From contig VICG01000005.1 of assembly GCA_008692225.1 (NCBI GenBank), forward strand, positions 1,149,001-1,213,000: DNA of 64,000 nt, given 5' to 3'. Shown here piece by piece: positions 22,829 through 35,819 of this stretch (its first letter is position 1; every line of letters begins with the position of its first letter). The stretch is from Monilinia fructicola (taxonomy: Eukaryota > Ascomycota > Leotiomycetes > Helotiales > Sclerotiniaceae). A program made the position numbers and the translations under genes. Below the pieces are notes generated by a model. That model saw nothing but the letters and a program-made list of their open reading frames with translations, was not told where the DNA came from and ran no database searches.

Positions 22829-25485
22829 ATTTGTTTTTTTAAAGGTTGATCAGAGTTTGTAGAATCTTCGAGAGGTGGGAAAGTTGCTTGGAGGGGGAAT
22901 TTGAAATGGGTAATTGAGGAGGGCGGGTATTCGTTCAAGTGTATTTCTCAGTGCCCCTCAATAGCGTTTTGTGGGTTGGTTGTAGTTGCTGAGTTAGAAT
23001 TCTGTAGGCAGTAGTTTGTATAAAGAATGATATATCAGTATACTGAACTTCAAAATGATTGAGGCTTTGCTAGTAATGTCAATGTTCTTCTGCTTCCAAG
23101 GTTCACTTTGATACTCTGGGAATGGTTTTTTTTTGGCAAGTATGTATGAGTAATAAATCCATGGATATCATTAATACTTGAAGCATGGGGCACTATAATG
23201 CTGAATATGGGGGCGGTGAGTGTGTGAATTTAGTGATATCAAGGGGTGGGGTAAGAGGCTTTATGGTCAAGCGATCGGTTGGTTGCTTTGTTAGCGTGTC
23301 CATAGCCGCGCTCTACTGTACGTGTACGGAACGGAACGCAACAGAGCGAACTTTGAAACCCAACAATCAATACAATTAATCAATCAAGCAATCGAAACAA
23401 CCCTCGGAAAGCCATTGAGTCCTCGCTTATCCGGATAAGCCTACCTAGGTACCTAGTATAGTAGTACTGTAATGAGTGTGCTTTATCACATTCGGCTTAA
23501 CATCCATCCATTGATCCTCTAGAAGTGCTGTACAGTGTACATTCTCAAGTCACATACTCCGTACACACCTCTACGACAGAGCAAGTCTTCCAAGTCTCTA
23601 GAGTACAGTACTGTCTGATCCGATTCTCTATACCTACCTAGGTAACCTTACCTTAATCTTGGAAGACAAAGCAAACCCCTAAAGAGGATATTGACGTCCA
23701 AATGGGGATAGGTACGATCATACTACCTAGGCATGATGAGCTAGTCCCAAGGTTAGCTTCCATGGTATGTACAGTATGTAGTATGTACGGAGTACTACTG
23801 ACCTAGTACTTTTCGGTCCCATATTCATAATAGGCAGGGTTTTGGTTATGGTTATGGTCGGCATGTACCTCTCTACCAGAAAGGTAGAGGAATACAATTA
23901 CTCTGTATCTGTATCTGTATTTGTATCTGTATCTGTTTCTGTATCTGTATACATAACTGATATTCAATGCTATCGTCTGGTTGTTTTGAATTAATTGAAC
24001 TGAATATTGGAAATGCTCAAGCTACACCTACCTAACCAGGCCGATATTCACCGCTTTTGACCTACTTGGTATATTTGGTATATCCATGGATTTTAATATA
24101 CATATCAAGTAAAGTGTTATTGATGGAAAGCAAATATTATTGGTGGAGAGGAGACTGGAGGAAGAATACGTACAGCTGGAGATAGCCCTGGAGTAGATAC
24201 GAACGCTTGGGTAGAGAGATCCATCAAAAATAAGAAACCTCACCATACAGAAGACGGAGAATATCACTTGACTGCTACTGCTACTGTACTGCGTATGGAT
24301 GTCATCAGAGCCTTCCAAGTTATTTAAATGCAGGTGTTTGAAGAAGTGTATCCAGTACCTAGCAGGTAACTAGGAGGTACGACGGGAAGGTTAAGAAAGG
24401 ACAAAGAGAGAGAGTATTTGCTCCTCCAGGGCTCCAGCTACTCGAGCATTCAACCCCAATATAAGAAAGCACCTGCCTAGGTAGGTAGCGAGTACTTACC
24501 TACATAGCACCTAGTGCTCCATACCCAATAGCCTTTCCAACCAACCAACCAACCACAACAACAACAACAACAACAATTTCCTTCATCCTCGAGTACTTCC
24601 CTCTGGTACTTCATACTTCTACCCTTTATCCTCCTTCATCCTTCATATAAGCCTTTCCCCAAATCCCCCAATCCCCACTATAACAGCACTCAATCACATG
24701 TAGGACCAGCCACACGTTCAACCCATTTTATCCACCGATGCATCCATCTCTCTATCCATCTATCATATCCATCCATCCATCCATCCATCCATCCTTCCCC
24801 CCAAAATTCTTGAAATGTTGTAGATATTAACACGGTTTCATATAATAATAATTCTGACGTTGCTCATTCATTTACTCCCTAGTACTTCTACACTCTTTTC
24901 TCTTCCTCCATTGCTCATCAAGGTTGACAATCAAACCAGTTATCTATCTTCCTTCTCTTATTATAAACCGTGGTTTCCCCCAACCTTTTATTAGCTTGTT
25001 TTAATATTGTCAAAAAGATTCCATTCTACCAGCCAGCCAGACCCAGCGACTTTTGACCTTTGTAGTTTCCGAGCAGTACAATACGACTTCGGCAAGTATC
25101 TACAATACAATACAATACAATACAATACAATACACTACGACTACGACTATTGCTACACTACTACTATCACAACTATCACTACTACTACTACTACCACCAC
25201 CACCACCACCACCACCACCACTACTACTACACTCCGACTATATTAATTTAACAACTCTCTCCCCTTACAAAATAAACATTCGAAATTCGATCATATCCGT
25301 TGCGCGAAAACATTGCTCGTCTTCAAAGAAAAAGACAAATCAAAATCAACATACTTTCCGAACCGAGTTCCGATATCATAAACTTTTGGAGCTTTGCGCT
25401 CCTAGCTCTTTTGCTTGGAATCTCGCCCATCTCCATTGTTTATGATCGATTGATAGAAGCCTTCCTCCATGGATCGGAAACCATT
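22829..25485. other. Divergent intergenic region between GCD7 (-) and NEM1 (+)
   Basis: No gene is supported. It contains two TACCTAGGTA palindromes (23442-23451 and 23635-23644), CTCCGTAC/GTACGGAG motifs (near 23556 and 23787), a TGTATC repeat at about 23902-23950, a CCATCC run at 24770-24795, TACAA repeats at about 25096-25130, and a (CTA/CCA)n trinucleotide tract at about 25170-25228. The open frame that runs into NEM1 from 25276 lacks an ATG before 25486, so 25230-25485 is read as 5' UTR. Confidence 0.5.
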
Positions 25486-27126
25486 ATGAATTCTCTGAAT
25501 ATCCTCTCGGGGCGAGGGTCTCCTACGCATTCCCCATCACTGTCACGCTCGAATTCTCTGTCACTTTCACGTTCAAATTCTCTGGGAAATGTGCTGGCAT
25601 CCGCAACTATATCAGAATCTAGAAGGAATTCGCGAGAAGGGTTATACAATGAGAAGCCGGAAACGCTTGATCAGGAGGATGCGCCAGACTCAAACCCCGA
25701 CGATGACAAGTCCATACGCGAATGCACACCTTTACTAGACAAAGAGGGCACAACTTATCATACAAGTGAGCATGTGGGCATAGCGAGGATGTTTTATGAT
25801 TCTATACGGTGGGTGATATCTACTCTTGTCGCGCCGGGAGTGTACGTTATAGCTTGCTTGTACGATGAAAGGGGTAATTTTGCCCCAATATCTCAGTTCA
25901 GAAAACTGTTTGGTGGCACAACTAGAAATTCAATTACCCAAATAAATGGAGGATCGCCTATCTCTGAGAGCAGTAGTGTGAGCCATCTGGCCAACGGAAA
26001 GCTGTCAGCTGCACAAGCACCTTCCTCACGAGGACCTCTTGCGCCAAATGCCTCGTCTTTCATCTCATCCGAGTCTGAATCAGATAATGACCGGTTGCTT
26101 AGTGAGACGGAGAACTCTGCAACGAAGATGCCAAATCGCCAAACACGCTCAAAGTCCTTACAGAGTTCCGACGAGATATCACCTGCGAGAAGATCTATTC
26201 GCATTAAGCTTCACAGCGATGAAAATTTGAGGCAGCGGAAGCACCGGAAGACACAATCGACTACCACTCAGAGTGATGGATCCGGCGGCTCCATGTCTGC
26301 TACCGAAATGACTGCTGCGATCATGAAGTCCCCAACATCCCCCGCTACTTCCTCTCTCCTTATGACAAAGTATCCACGAGCTCCAGCACCACCGCGGCCA
26401 CTCATACCTCGACGACAACCATCTTACACTCTCGATGCTCCCGCGGGAAAGCTCACACAAAAAACACTCATCCTTGATCTCGACGAAACTTTGATACACA
26501 GTATGTTTCATGGAGGTCGAATGAGTACTGGTCATATGGTTGAAGTACAAATTACAAACGTTGTGGGCTCGGGACCTGTTGGTCCTCAACATCCAATATT
26601 GTATTACGTAAATAAGAGGCCATATTGCGATGAATTCTTGCGACGTGTAAGCAGTGATGTCTGCTGTGGGGAAAAGGTTACTAACAAGGCCATAGGTTTG
26701 CAAGTGGTATAATTTAGTTGTCTTCACTGCATCGCTTCAAGATTACGCAGACCCGGTTATAGATTGGCTAGAGCAGGAGCGTAAATTTTTTTCAGCACGA
26801 TACTATCGTCAGCATTGTACCTTTCGAAACGGCGGCTACATCAAAGACCTCAGCTCTGTCGAGCCGGATCTCAGCAAAGTCATGATTTTAGATAACAGTC
26901 CAACGAGTTACCTGTTCCATCAAGGTGAACATACGTCATTTCTGGGGTCCTGAGTAGAGCTAACAATATGACAGACAATGCAATACCCATAGAAGGGTGG
27001 ATCAATGACCCTACGGATAATGACCTTCTGCAGCTTGTGCCCCTTTTGGAAGGACTGCAGTATGTGACAGATGTACGGGCTTTTCTTGCATTGCGTGGCG
27101 GGGAGGATGGGAAGCATATGACTTGA
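25486..27126 (+). CDS. NEM1: Nem1-type nuclear envelope/ER protein phosphatase (FCP1/SCP-like HAD family)
   Basis: Catalytic subunit of the Nem1-Spo7 complex, which dephosphorylates and activates the lipin Pah1 and so steers phosphatidate toward triacylglycerol. Exons 25486-26646, 26696-26924 and 26975-27126 give 513 aa. The start (MNSLNILSGRGSPTHSPS) is the first in-frame ATG. A Ser-rich N-terminus is followed by a hydrophobic segment (IRWVISTLVAPGVYVIACLY, about residues 105-125) that should anchor it in the membrane. The HAD catalytic motif is LILDLDETLIHS (DxDxT). Later marks are VVFTASLQDYADPVIDWL, the Arg-Gln-His and Lys-Asp-Leu region, VMILDNSP (motif III) and AIPIEGWINDPTDNDLL. The intron at 26647-26695 splits the domain cleanly. 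PSR1/FCP1 paralogues are the alternative, but the membrane segment plus the RPYCDEFL and GWINDPTDND blocks fit Nem1. Confidence 0.9.
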
Positions 27127-28093
27127 AGAAAGGGTTGGGTTGGAATGTTAAGTTAGGACAGGAGTATAGGACTCCTTCAAGGTACAAATACTTTAATGAT
27201 ACCGTTATATCACTCTTCACATGGATATTTCGCCCTGCAGTCTGGATAGATGGAGCTTTCAGTGTGTGAAGGGTTGTGAATCTCTGAGTATAACCTGACA
27301 ATCTGGATGTATCTGAGGTTTCAAACAACCTTGTTCAAGATACTAGGCGGATATTCATTATAACAGATGAGTTCAATATACTAGGTGGATTCAATGTCTG
27401 GATCCCAGTCTCCCCGTTCCATACCTATTGGAATAGCCCAATATCAATCAGATATTGTATGAGGATGTATAGTATCTACGTCTTCAATGTAGCTACTTGA
27501 TATTGATTGATTGATTTCAGCACACCTGTGCCCCCTGCAGCCAAGCGGATTCAATGCAAGCAATGGCAGTACTGTCTGTATCCGCATTATCTGCATTTCA
27601 CCTATAAAGTTAGAAAGGTAGGAGGGTAGGGGGGTAGGAAGGTGGTGGGTAGTAGGTAGTAGGTAGCAGGTGAGTAGGATGTAGATATGTCTCTAGGTGT
27701 GTGTTGTTATTTTTATTGAGTAGCTCCGCCGCATCCAAAAAAGTAGAATATCTCTTCTTATCGCAATAGATAAGCTTTGATGCTAGTCTCCATAGAGGAA
27801 AGCTTCAATTGAACTTCGATTGCGGGGTTTGGAGGCTTTTTTTTCGGACCCAACCACACCAAAATTTCTTTTGTTCCGAACCTCATCGTTTGATTCAATT
27901 TCTCCATCACCGCGTCTCTTACCAAGTCCTACCACCTTCTACAACACCGATTCTAGATATCGCCCAACCCTGACTTCCATCAAAACAACAATGCAATAGC
28001 AAGTAGACCGAAGGAATCTCAATACAAATCAAAATATACATTCATCAATAACTTCATTTGTATATGCATAATTACCTATAGCGCACAGCCAAT
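27127..28093. other. Intergenic region between NEM1 and RPC1
   Basis: 967 bp without a supported gene. A GTAGGTAGGAAGG-type purine tract lies at 27618-27675. From about 27840 the sequence is T/C-rich with short ATG-free leader-like sequence, probably the RPC1 promoter and 5' UTR. Confidence 0.5.
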
Positions 28094-31000
28094 ATGCCTA
28101 TGATGTCTAGTGGCGAGTCGATCAAGGCGCAGGTCGTCGACAAGATTCCGAAGCGGTTCAAGGAGTTGAAATTCGGTATTCAATCGAATCAAGACATTGT
28201 CAACCAGGGTGTTATCGAGGTCTCGAATAAAATGCTATATAATGTTGACAATGGTGGTCGAACTCCTATTCCGCATGGCCCTCTCGATCCAAGATTGGTA
28301 AGAGAGACTTGCCTCAATCTACAGAAGATAGCTCTCTACTAATGTGATGAAATAGGGTACTTCTAGCAAAGCTGGACGCTGCGAAACCTGTGATAAAGGC
28401 CTACAAGATTGCAATGGCCATTTTGGTCATGTCAGACTTCCGCTCCCAGCTTTTCATATTGGATACTTGAAATTAATCATAATGATTCTTCAAAACGTCT
28501 GCAAGGTATGACGAAAGGCTCATCTCATTGACACGAACTAGATGCTAATTCTCATAGACATGCGCCAAAGTTCTACTCACCGATGCCGAGCGACGACAAT
28601 TTTTGAGAGAGTTGCGAAAGCCAGGGATTGATAATTTGAAGCGCACGCAAATCTGTAAAAAGATCAACGAACAATGTCGAAAAGCGGGTCAATGTCCTCA
28701 TTGCGGTGCCACCAATGGTCAGATTAGAAAAATCAGCCCCGTCAGGTTGGCACACGATAAATATACAAAATACAATAAGTCCACTGCAGCTAAGAAGGTA
28801 GCTCCACCGGGAATGGTCGAATACCTCAAATCGTTTGAAGAAGCAAAGAAGAACAATACAGAGTTGGAAAAGCACGTAAAGAAGGTTTATGAAGATCTAC
28901 ACCCACTTAGAGTGCTAAATTTGTTCAAGTTGATCACGCCAAGCGATTGCGAACTTCTTGGGATCAATCCTGCAGAAGGTCGCCCTGAAATGTTTTTATG
29001 GCAGTTTGTCCCGGCACCCCCAATTTGCATCAGGCCGTCTGTTGCGCAAGATGGAGCGAGTAATGAGGATGATCTCACCGCCAAACTTGCTGAAATTGTC
29101 AATATGAGCTCTCTAATAAGGGCGGCATTAAATAAGGGGCAAGCGGTACAGACAATCATGGAGCAATGGGATTTCCTTCAACTGCAAATCGCCATGTATG
29201 TTAATAGCGATGTCCCAGGCCTTCAACAACCTGGATTCGGAAAGGCAATTCGAGGATTCTGTCAACGGTTGAAAGGAAAGCAAGGTCGTTTCAGAGGTAA
29301 CTTGTCTGGAAAACGTGTTGATTTCTCTGGACGCACAGTCATTTCTCCGGACCCGAATCTTGGGATTGACGAAGTGGCCGTTCCTATTCTGGTGGCAAAG
29401 AATCTTACATATCCCGAACGAGTCCAGCGTCAAAATATCGAAAAACTGCGCAAGTGCGTATTAAATGGGCCAAATGTTCATCCTGGAGCACAACAAATCA
29501 TCAAGAAAGATTCAAATCATAAGATATCTCTGAAATTTGCTAAGCGGGATAATGAGGCAAGATATCTCAAGATAGGAGACGTTGTTGAAAGGCATCTTGA
29601 GGATGGTGATATTGTTCTTTTCAACCGTCAGCCATCTCTACACAAGCTCAGTATCATGAGCCATTATGCGAAGATTCGACCATGGAGAACATTTCGCTTA
29701 AACGAATGTGTTTGTAATCCATACAACGCAGATTTCGATGGTGACGAAATGAATCTTCACGTACCACAAACAGAGGAAGCGAGGACGGAGGCAATCAATC
29801 TAATGGGTGTGAAGAACAATCTTTCAACCCCCAAGAACGGTGAACCTATTATTTCTGCTACCCAGGACTTTATCACTGCAGCTTATTTACTCTCCAACAA
29901 AGAAAACTTTTTCGACCGCAAGACATTCACGAATCTCTGCATGTACATGGTCAACTCAAACCTTCATTTGGACCTTCCTCCACCAGCTATTCTGAAACCA
30001 CAAGCGCTTTGGACTGGCAAACAAGTTTTTAGCATCCTGATGCACCCCAACAAGAAGGATAACATATTTGTCAATGTTGACGCAAAGTGTCGAGACTTCG
30101 TACCAAGTATGGTCCCAAAGGGATATGCGAATGATATGGAAATCAATGACGGCTGGCTGGTAATTCGAAACTCAGAAGTAATGTGTGGTCTCATGGACAA
30201 GAGCACAGTTGGATCTGGAAAAAAGGACTCTATCTTTTACGTCATATTGCGTGATTATGGCCCTGACGCAGCTGTTGTGGCCATGAACCGCTTGTCTAAG
30301 CTTTCCGCTCGATACTTGACTAACATGGGTTTTTCTATTGGAATCAGTGATGTTTATCCTTCCGAGGAACTCAACAATAGTAAGGCCAGGCTGATTGCTG
30401 CTGCTTATGCAGAGTGTGAGGAACTGATCGAAAGTTTCAAGAATAAGACATTAGAAAAATCTACCGGTTTGACTATGGAGGAGACTCTTGAAGCCAAACT
30501 TTCCGGCAAGCTAAGTCAAGTTCGTGGTGCAGCTGGAAAAGAGTGTCTCAGAACCTTATACGCTTCAAGTTCACCACTAGTGATGGCTAACTCGGGATCA
30601 AAAGGTTCAGCAATTAACGTTGCGCAGATGGTGGCGCTAGTCGGACAACAAATTATCGGAGGTTCTCGTGTTCAAGAAGGTTTCCAGGATAGAACCCTCC
30701 CTCATTTCCCGAAGCATTCTAAGCAGCCTCCTGCAAAAGGCTTTGTAGCAAACAGCTTCTTCACTGGATTGACTCCCTACGAATTTATTTTCCACGCCAT
30801 GTCCGGACGTGAAGGTTTGGTAGATACCGCTGTCAAAACAGCAGAGACCGGCTACATGTCACGACGACTCATGAAATCACTGGAGGATTTATCAACGCAG
30901 TACGATGATACTGTGAGAACTTCTGGTGGCGGCATTGTTCAATTCCAATTCGGTGCTGATGGACTGGATCCTCTTGACATGGAGGGAAATGCAGTTCCGG

Positions 31001-32622
31001 TCAATTTCAAGCGAACATGGACTCAAGCAGAGACTCTTACATGGAACAATGAAGAAAAGTCACTTCTGCCATTCGAGGTAACCAGTCAGTGCACAGAACA
31101 CTTGGCAAAGTTCAAGGCGAAATTTTCTAGAATCGGACTTCGTCACGGAGAGCCACTGAGTTACGATGATGCGAGCGACTACGGTGTGGATGAGCATGAT
31201 GGTGGTCGGGAATTCCTTGCAGCCGTCAACAAGTTCGTAGGTGAAAAAGCATCGGCCATGGCTAGAGCACGAGCTAAGGCTATGCTGCATGACTTCGTGG
31301 ATGATCCAAAAGTCACAGGAATTTTTTATGACGAGAAAAATGAGGACCCAGAAGCAAGAGCTTACGTTAACCAGGTAGCGAAGGTTTCCAAAACCACATT
31401 GAAGAAGTTTTGTGAACTTTGTCTGGAAAAATACTCTAGAGCAAAGGTCGAACCAGGTCATGCTGTCGGAGCTGTTGGAGCGCAATCGATCGGTGAACCG
31501 GGAACACAAATGACCTTGAAGACTTTCCATTTTGCTGGTGTCGCTGGTATGAACTTGACTGCAGGTGTACCCCGTATCAAGGAAATCATCAACGCTTCAA
31601 AGACGATTGCTACGCCGTTCGTCAAGTGCCCACTTCTCAACGATAAGGACTTGAATGTAGCCCGTCTTGTTAAAGCTCGTATGGAGAAGACATACTTACA
31701 TGAGGTTCTTCACTTTGCTGAGGACATGTGGTCAGCTAGGTCGGCAATAATTTGCCTGGCTGTAGACACAGAGTACTTGGTGAACAGGCAAATTGATGTC
31801 ACTGTGGAGAACATCGCCACTACTATCTTGAAGAACAAGAAACTAAAGGTCAAAAGCGAGGATCTCAGCGTTAAAGGGGACTGCATTTTCATCAGAGTTA
31901 CTCATGATGGCAGCGCTCCTACCACAGCTCGGGGGGCTGCAGCTAAGGGCAAACTTACTATTGATGAAGGTGGTTCTGACCTTCTACTCCGCGTGCACCA
32001 CCTCAAGCGTGCTCTTCCCGAGTTGGCCATATCCGGATATCCAGAAGCTACAAGAGCCATCATCAACACATCTGAACACGCGGAGCCAGAGTATACCGTC
32101 GTTGTTGAAGGATATGGTCTTCGCGCCTGTATTGGAACTGAAGGTGTCGACGGTACCAAGGTTAGATCTAACAGTGTCATGGAAATGCGTGACGTTCTTG
32201 GCATTGAAGCTGCTCGCTACACAATTGCCAACGAAATCGCAACTGTCATGGCCGATATGGACATCGATCCTCGTCACATGCAACTTCTTGCCGATGTTAT
32301 GACCTACAAGGGAGAAGTTCTAGGTATTACTCGTTTCGGTCTCTCGAAAATGAGAGATAGTGTGTTGCAACTTGCTTCTTTCGAGAAGACACCCGATCAT
32401 CTATTCGATGCGGCTGCGGGAATGAAGACGGACAAAATCGAGGGTGTAAGTGAGTGTATCATCATGGGACAAACGATGGGTGTAGGCACCGGTGCGTTCA
32501 AGGTCGTTAGACATTTGGAACTTACTCCCGATGATCTAAAAGCTAAGCCAACTCTTTTCGAAGATGCATGGAAAGTGGATCAAAGGGAGAGGATAAAGGC
32601 GAGGAGATCAGCCCAGGGTTGA
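28094..32622 (+). CDS. RPO31: DNA-directed RNA polymerase III largest subunit (RPC160)
   Basis: Beta'-like catalytic subunit of RNA polymerase III, which makes tRNAs, 5S rRNA and U6. Exons 28094-28297, 28356-28505 and 28558-32622 give 1472 aa, close to the size of yeast Rpc160. The clamp zinc region reads CETCDKGLQDCNGHFGH, then CKTCAKVLL and CPHCGATNG. The active-site Mg loop is NADFDGDEMN at about residues 506-515. Also visible are GNLSGKRVDFSGRTVISPDP, VLFNRQPSLHKLSIMSH, the bridge-helix/trigger-loop region (GYMSRRLMKSLEDL, EPGTQMTLKTFHFAGVAGMN) and VKARMEKTYLHEVL. There is no heptad CTD, which excludes Pol II, and the sequence blocks resemble Pol III more than Pol I. This gene is intact, with both small introns near the 5' end. 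Confidence 0.97.
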
Positions 32623-32933
32623 GCTTATGATAATGTGTAGATATGATGGAGTTTAATGGCGGAAATTTGGAACACACTTGACTGAGAGAGGTTGGAAGAT
32701 ATCTGCATACTTTGGTGTTTTATTTAGGACAAGCTTGTCTATCCAGTACAATACCCGGCAACTAAAAGTTATAAATAGACAGAATAATCAGAATATAATT
32801 CGTCCATTGAAATCAATATTTGTGGTTACTGATACCATTCTTACACCATTCCAAATCCAATTCTGTGTGTCTCCTTAACTCAAACTAACCAATACCCAGC
32901 ATCATAAAACATAAGAAAGTGCCATCAAAAAAA
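32623..32933. other. Convergent 3' region between RPC1 and the ceramidase gene
   Basis: 311 bp between two stop codons. No gene or repeat is seen. It should contain both polyadenylation regions. Confidence 0.5.
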
Positions 32934-35341
32934 TCACCTCGTAAGTTGAAATTCCCCACTAACGCCCTCAAACGGCGTAATGGTCCCTCCCACCACCTTC
33001 GAATCCCCAAAATACCTCACCCTATACCAGCCCTCCTGAGCCCAATCCTCTACCTCCCACGTAATGGTTACCTCGCTTGTCCCCAGTAATTCGTTGATTT
33101 TCTTCCATTCAAAAATCAAACCCCAGTCACTATCATCGCGCACCCGCTTCCATTGATCGGTACCAGGTACAGCCAACTCGATGGCTGCATATGTGGATTC
33201 AAGATGTAGATTATTGCGTGGGTTGGCGCCGATAAATGTGGCGGTTATGATTGGCGATGGTGAAAGGGAGTAGGAGGGAGATACGTCGGTTTTGATATCG
33301 CCGTAGGAGGCAAAGATGGGATGGCCGTCGTAGACGACGCCGGTTATGAAGGAGAGGGAGGTGTTGACGTTGTTTGTGGGGAGGGGGCCAGGTGAAGGCT
33401 GTGAGGTGGAGGTTGCGCTTAGGTAATGGAGGTTAGAGAGGGTGAGGTTTATGTAAGCGTTGAGCGTATAAGGGCCGTAGAGAGTGGAAGCGCCTTCGTA
33501 GCGTTGAATCCCATACTCCTCGGGCGTAGCAATGTAGTGAGTGTAGCTATTCGCTGGGCCTCCGATTACAACGATTGGGTCTGGGGATGACGAGTCTGAA
33601 AGAAATGTTGATGCAGCAGAGTCGTGGATGGCTTCTTTCCAGCGACGACCAGACATTGTGGTTGTTTCTCCAGGGCTGACTATTATAAGTAATTGGCCGA
33701 CTCGCAATACTTGCACATCGACGATATTAGGCGTCCATAAGTATGGAGTGGTGATCTCGCCAACGTCAAGCAAGATGGGTTTGGGAAAATGGCACCGCTG
33801 CTGCTGCTTACTTGGGGCTTTGATAAGACCGGAAACAACCTGCCATACAGGCGAAGCATTGGGTGCATTGGGATCATTTTGAGTGAAATCGAATGCACCT
33901 GGTCCATCTGAGGTTCCAGCGGCGAAGGAGTAGCCTAAAGCAGCCGGGCATGTATGAACATAAGTTCCGTTTGCTAATGGAAAGGAGAAGTTGGACATGT
34001 CTTGGAATGTATGGAAGAATTTCACCGACGATCCCGAAACAGCAATCAACTTTGAATCAGTCGCATCGTATAATTCCTTGGCAGGCTGAAACTGTCTTTT
34101 GCCAACCTCATGGCAAGATGATGCTCCATTATCTTTTCTGCGGAAAAAGGGTCCACGAGCATGGCAATGCTGGCTTCGACCATCACTACACGTGCTGTTT
34201 TTGAAGCTGCATTGTTGCCCAGATCCATCTTCGCACCAAGCACCAAGAACGTTCGGGGTTGTATCGCCAACATTGGCTTGTGAAAAGCCTGCGACAAAAC
34301 CCTGAGCTGCATTTTCTTCTTGGGCTACACTCTTTTCGAAGAGATCTGCAGCAACACCTTTGTTATCTCCCGAGATCAGTGTGTTGTTGCCCAGCATCGA
34401 AGTTCCATGCGTAGGAAACCATGTCAAAACCCCAATGTTCTTCCCATCAGAAGCCCGCGAGAGCTTCAACAAAGTGAGATCTTTCTCGACAGATCCATCG
34501 TCCTCGGCACTAGTATTGTGCCTCGCTCGTTCTTCTTCCGGGTTTGCCAAATAGGCATACAAACTACGATTGATATTGGCACCAAAGACTTTCGTCGACC
34601 CAACACTCAGATATCCAGGTTGAAGGATGGCATGTGCCCTCTGGATAGACAACACTGCCCCATCTACTATAGCCTGATAGCTCTGTTTACTGAAACCTTT
34701 GCTGGTAATTTGAGGCAACAGATAATTCAACCAAGCTCCAGGACCCGAGTGAGAATGCGTGCCTGTCACAGCTACATTCTGTTGTCCATACATAGCATAT
34801 TTCGCTACCAAGACTCGCTAGACTCTCTAATATCCCGTATCTCACGGCAGTATCTCCCGATTGTATATCCAAAACAAGATAGACGAATCGGTCCTCTGGA
34901 CGTTCGATATCGCCTACGATAAAGGCTCGAGAATAGAGTCGTTGCCGTAATCCGGATCCTACTTGTTTGGGGTCTGCATATCCCATCATATTTATTTCCA
35001 CAACTGGACTAAAGACGGTTAGTATTACAACATGGCAATCAAATGGATAACTCATACCCAGTAATATCTGCTTTTCCCACTCCAAGTAAGTACTGGCTTC
35101 CCTTCGAAGTACTACCATCCTCCTCTTGCCCGTTACTTCCATAATCCCCACCCTTCCATATCCAGAACTCCTTTCGTAAAGGTCGTCCAACAACCTGATA
35201 GTATGAAGACAATAAAATCGTAATGCCAAAAACCACTCCAGCAGTATTGATTACATATCGACGAAAGTTGAAGCGATTCCGCCTCATCTCACGTCGATCC
35301 AGGTCCAAAGGGCCAGCCTTCGTTTTTGAGTCTTGCTCCAT
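32934..35341 (-). CDS. Neutral/alkaline ceramidase, frameshifted in this sequence
   Basis: Hydrolyses ceramide to sphingoid base and fatty acid, in the lumen or outside the cell. Exons 35341-35058 and 35008-32934, with a 49-bp intron. The start is MEQDSKTKAGPLDLDRREMR, then a basic stretch and one hydrophobic segment (YVINTAGVVFGITILLSSYY), so a type II membrane anchor is likely. Next come LLGVGKADITGPVVEINMMG, AVTGTHSHSGPGAW (Zn-binding HxH), TWFPTHGTSMLGNN, ISGDNKGVAA, and GFSQANVGDTTPNVLGAWC around the catalytic site, then the C-terminal Ig-like domain ending GVSGEFQLTR. The conserved helix ending LASLGSE and the following KYAMYGQQN lie in different frames, one extra nucleotide apart, at 34800-34803 (an AAA run). 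With one base fewer the protein would be 785 aa. Confidence 0.88.
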
Positions 35342-35819
35342 AACGTTGAATTGAAGATAATTAATGTCGTAATTTAATTCCCTTTAAATCTGGGAGAGAT
35401 GTCCTGATATCATCCCATGTTGAACAATGTGAAGCTAGTAGCTTGTAGCTTGTAGCTTGAGACAGCAGGAACATTAGTGGCGATTCCAGAGCAAGCTCTC
35501 TTATTGGAGCGAGCCTGGCGCGCAAGGCAGACCTTGAGCTTCTAGGCTTAGGTACTTCACCAGAGAAATTTATAATATCAACTCACAAACACAGCGCATT
35601 TCACAAGCAATTGATGTTCAACCAATATATTATGCAGATCAATTGTCAAGGTCCAAGATAACACGAATAAACTGGAACAATTCAAAAGCTCGGCAGGAAA
35701 GATAGAAATCGCCAATTCATGGTCTGGCATCAATTTGAGTAAAATTCAAGCTTCTTCTTCTTGAATATACAAAGCTCACTACCAACCCATCAACTCAAAC
35801 ATCAAACACCACTTCAAAA
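35342..35819. promoter_or_regulatory. Divergent promoter region between ceramidase (-) and SPF27 (+)
   Basis: 478 bp between two outward-pointing start codons. A GTAGCTTGTAGCTTGTAGCTT triplication lies at about 35432-35458. The last 60 bp before SPF27 are C/A-rich leader sequence. No factor site was recognised. Confidence 0.45.
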
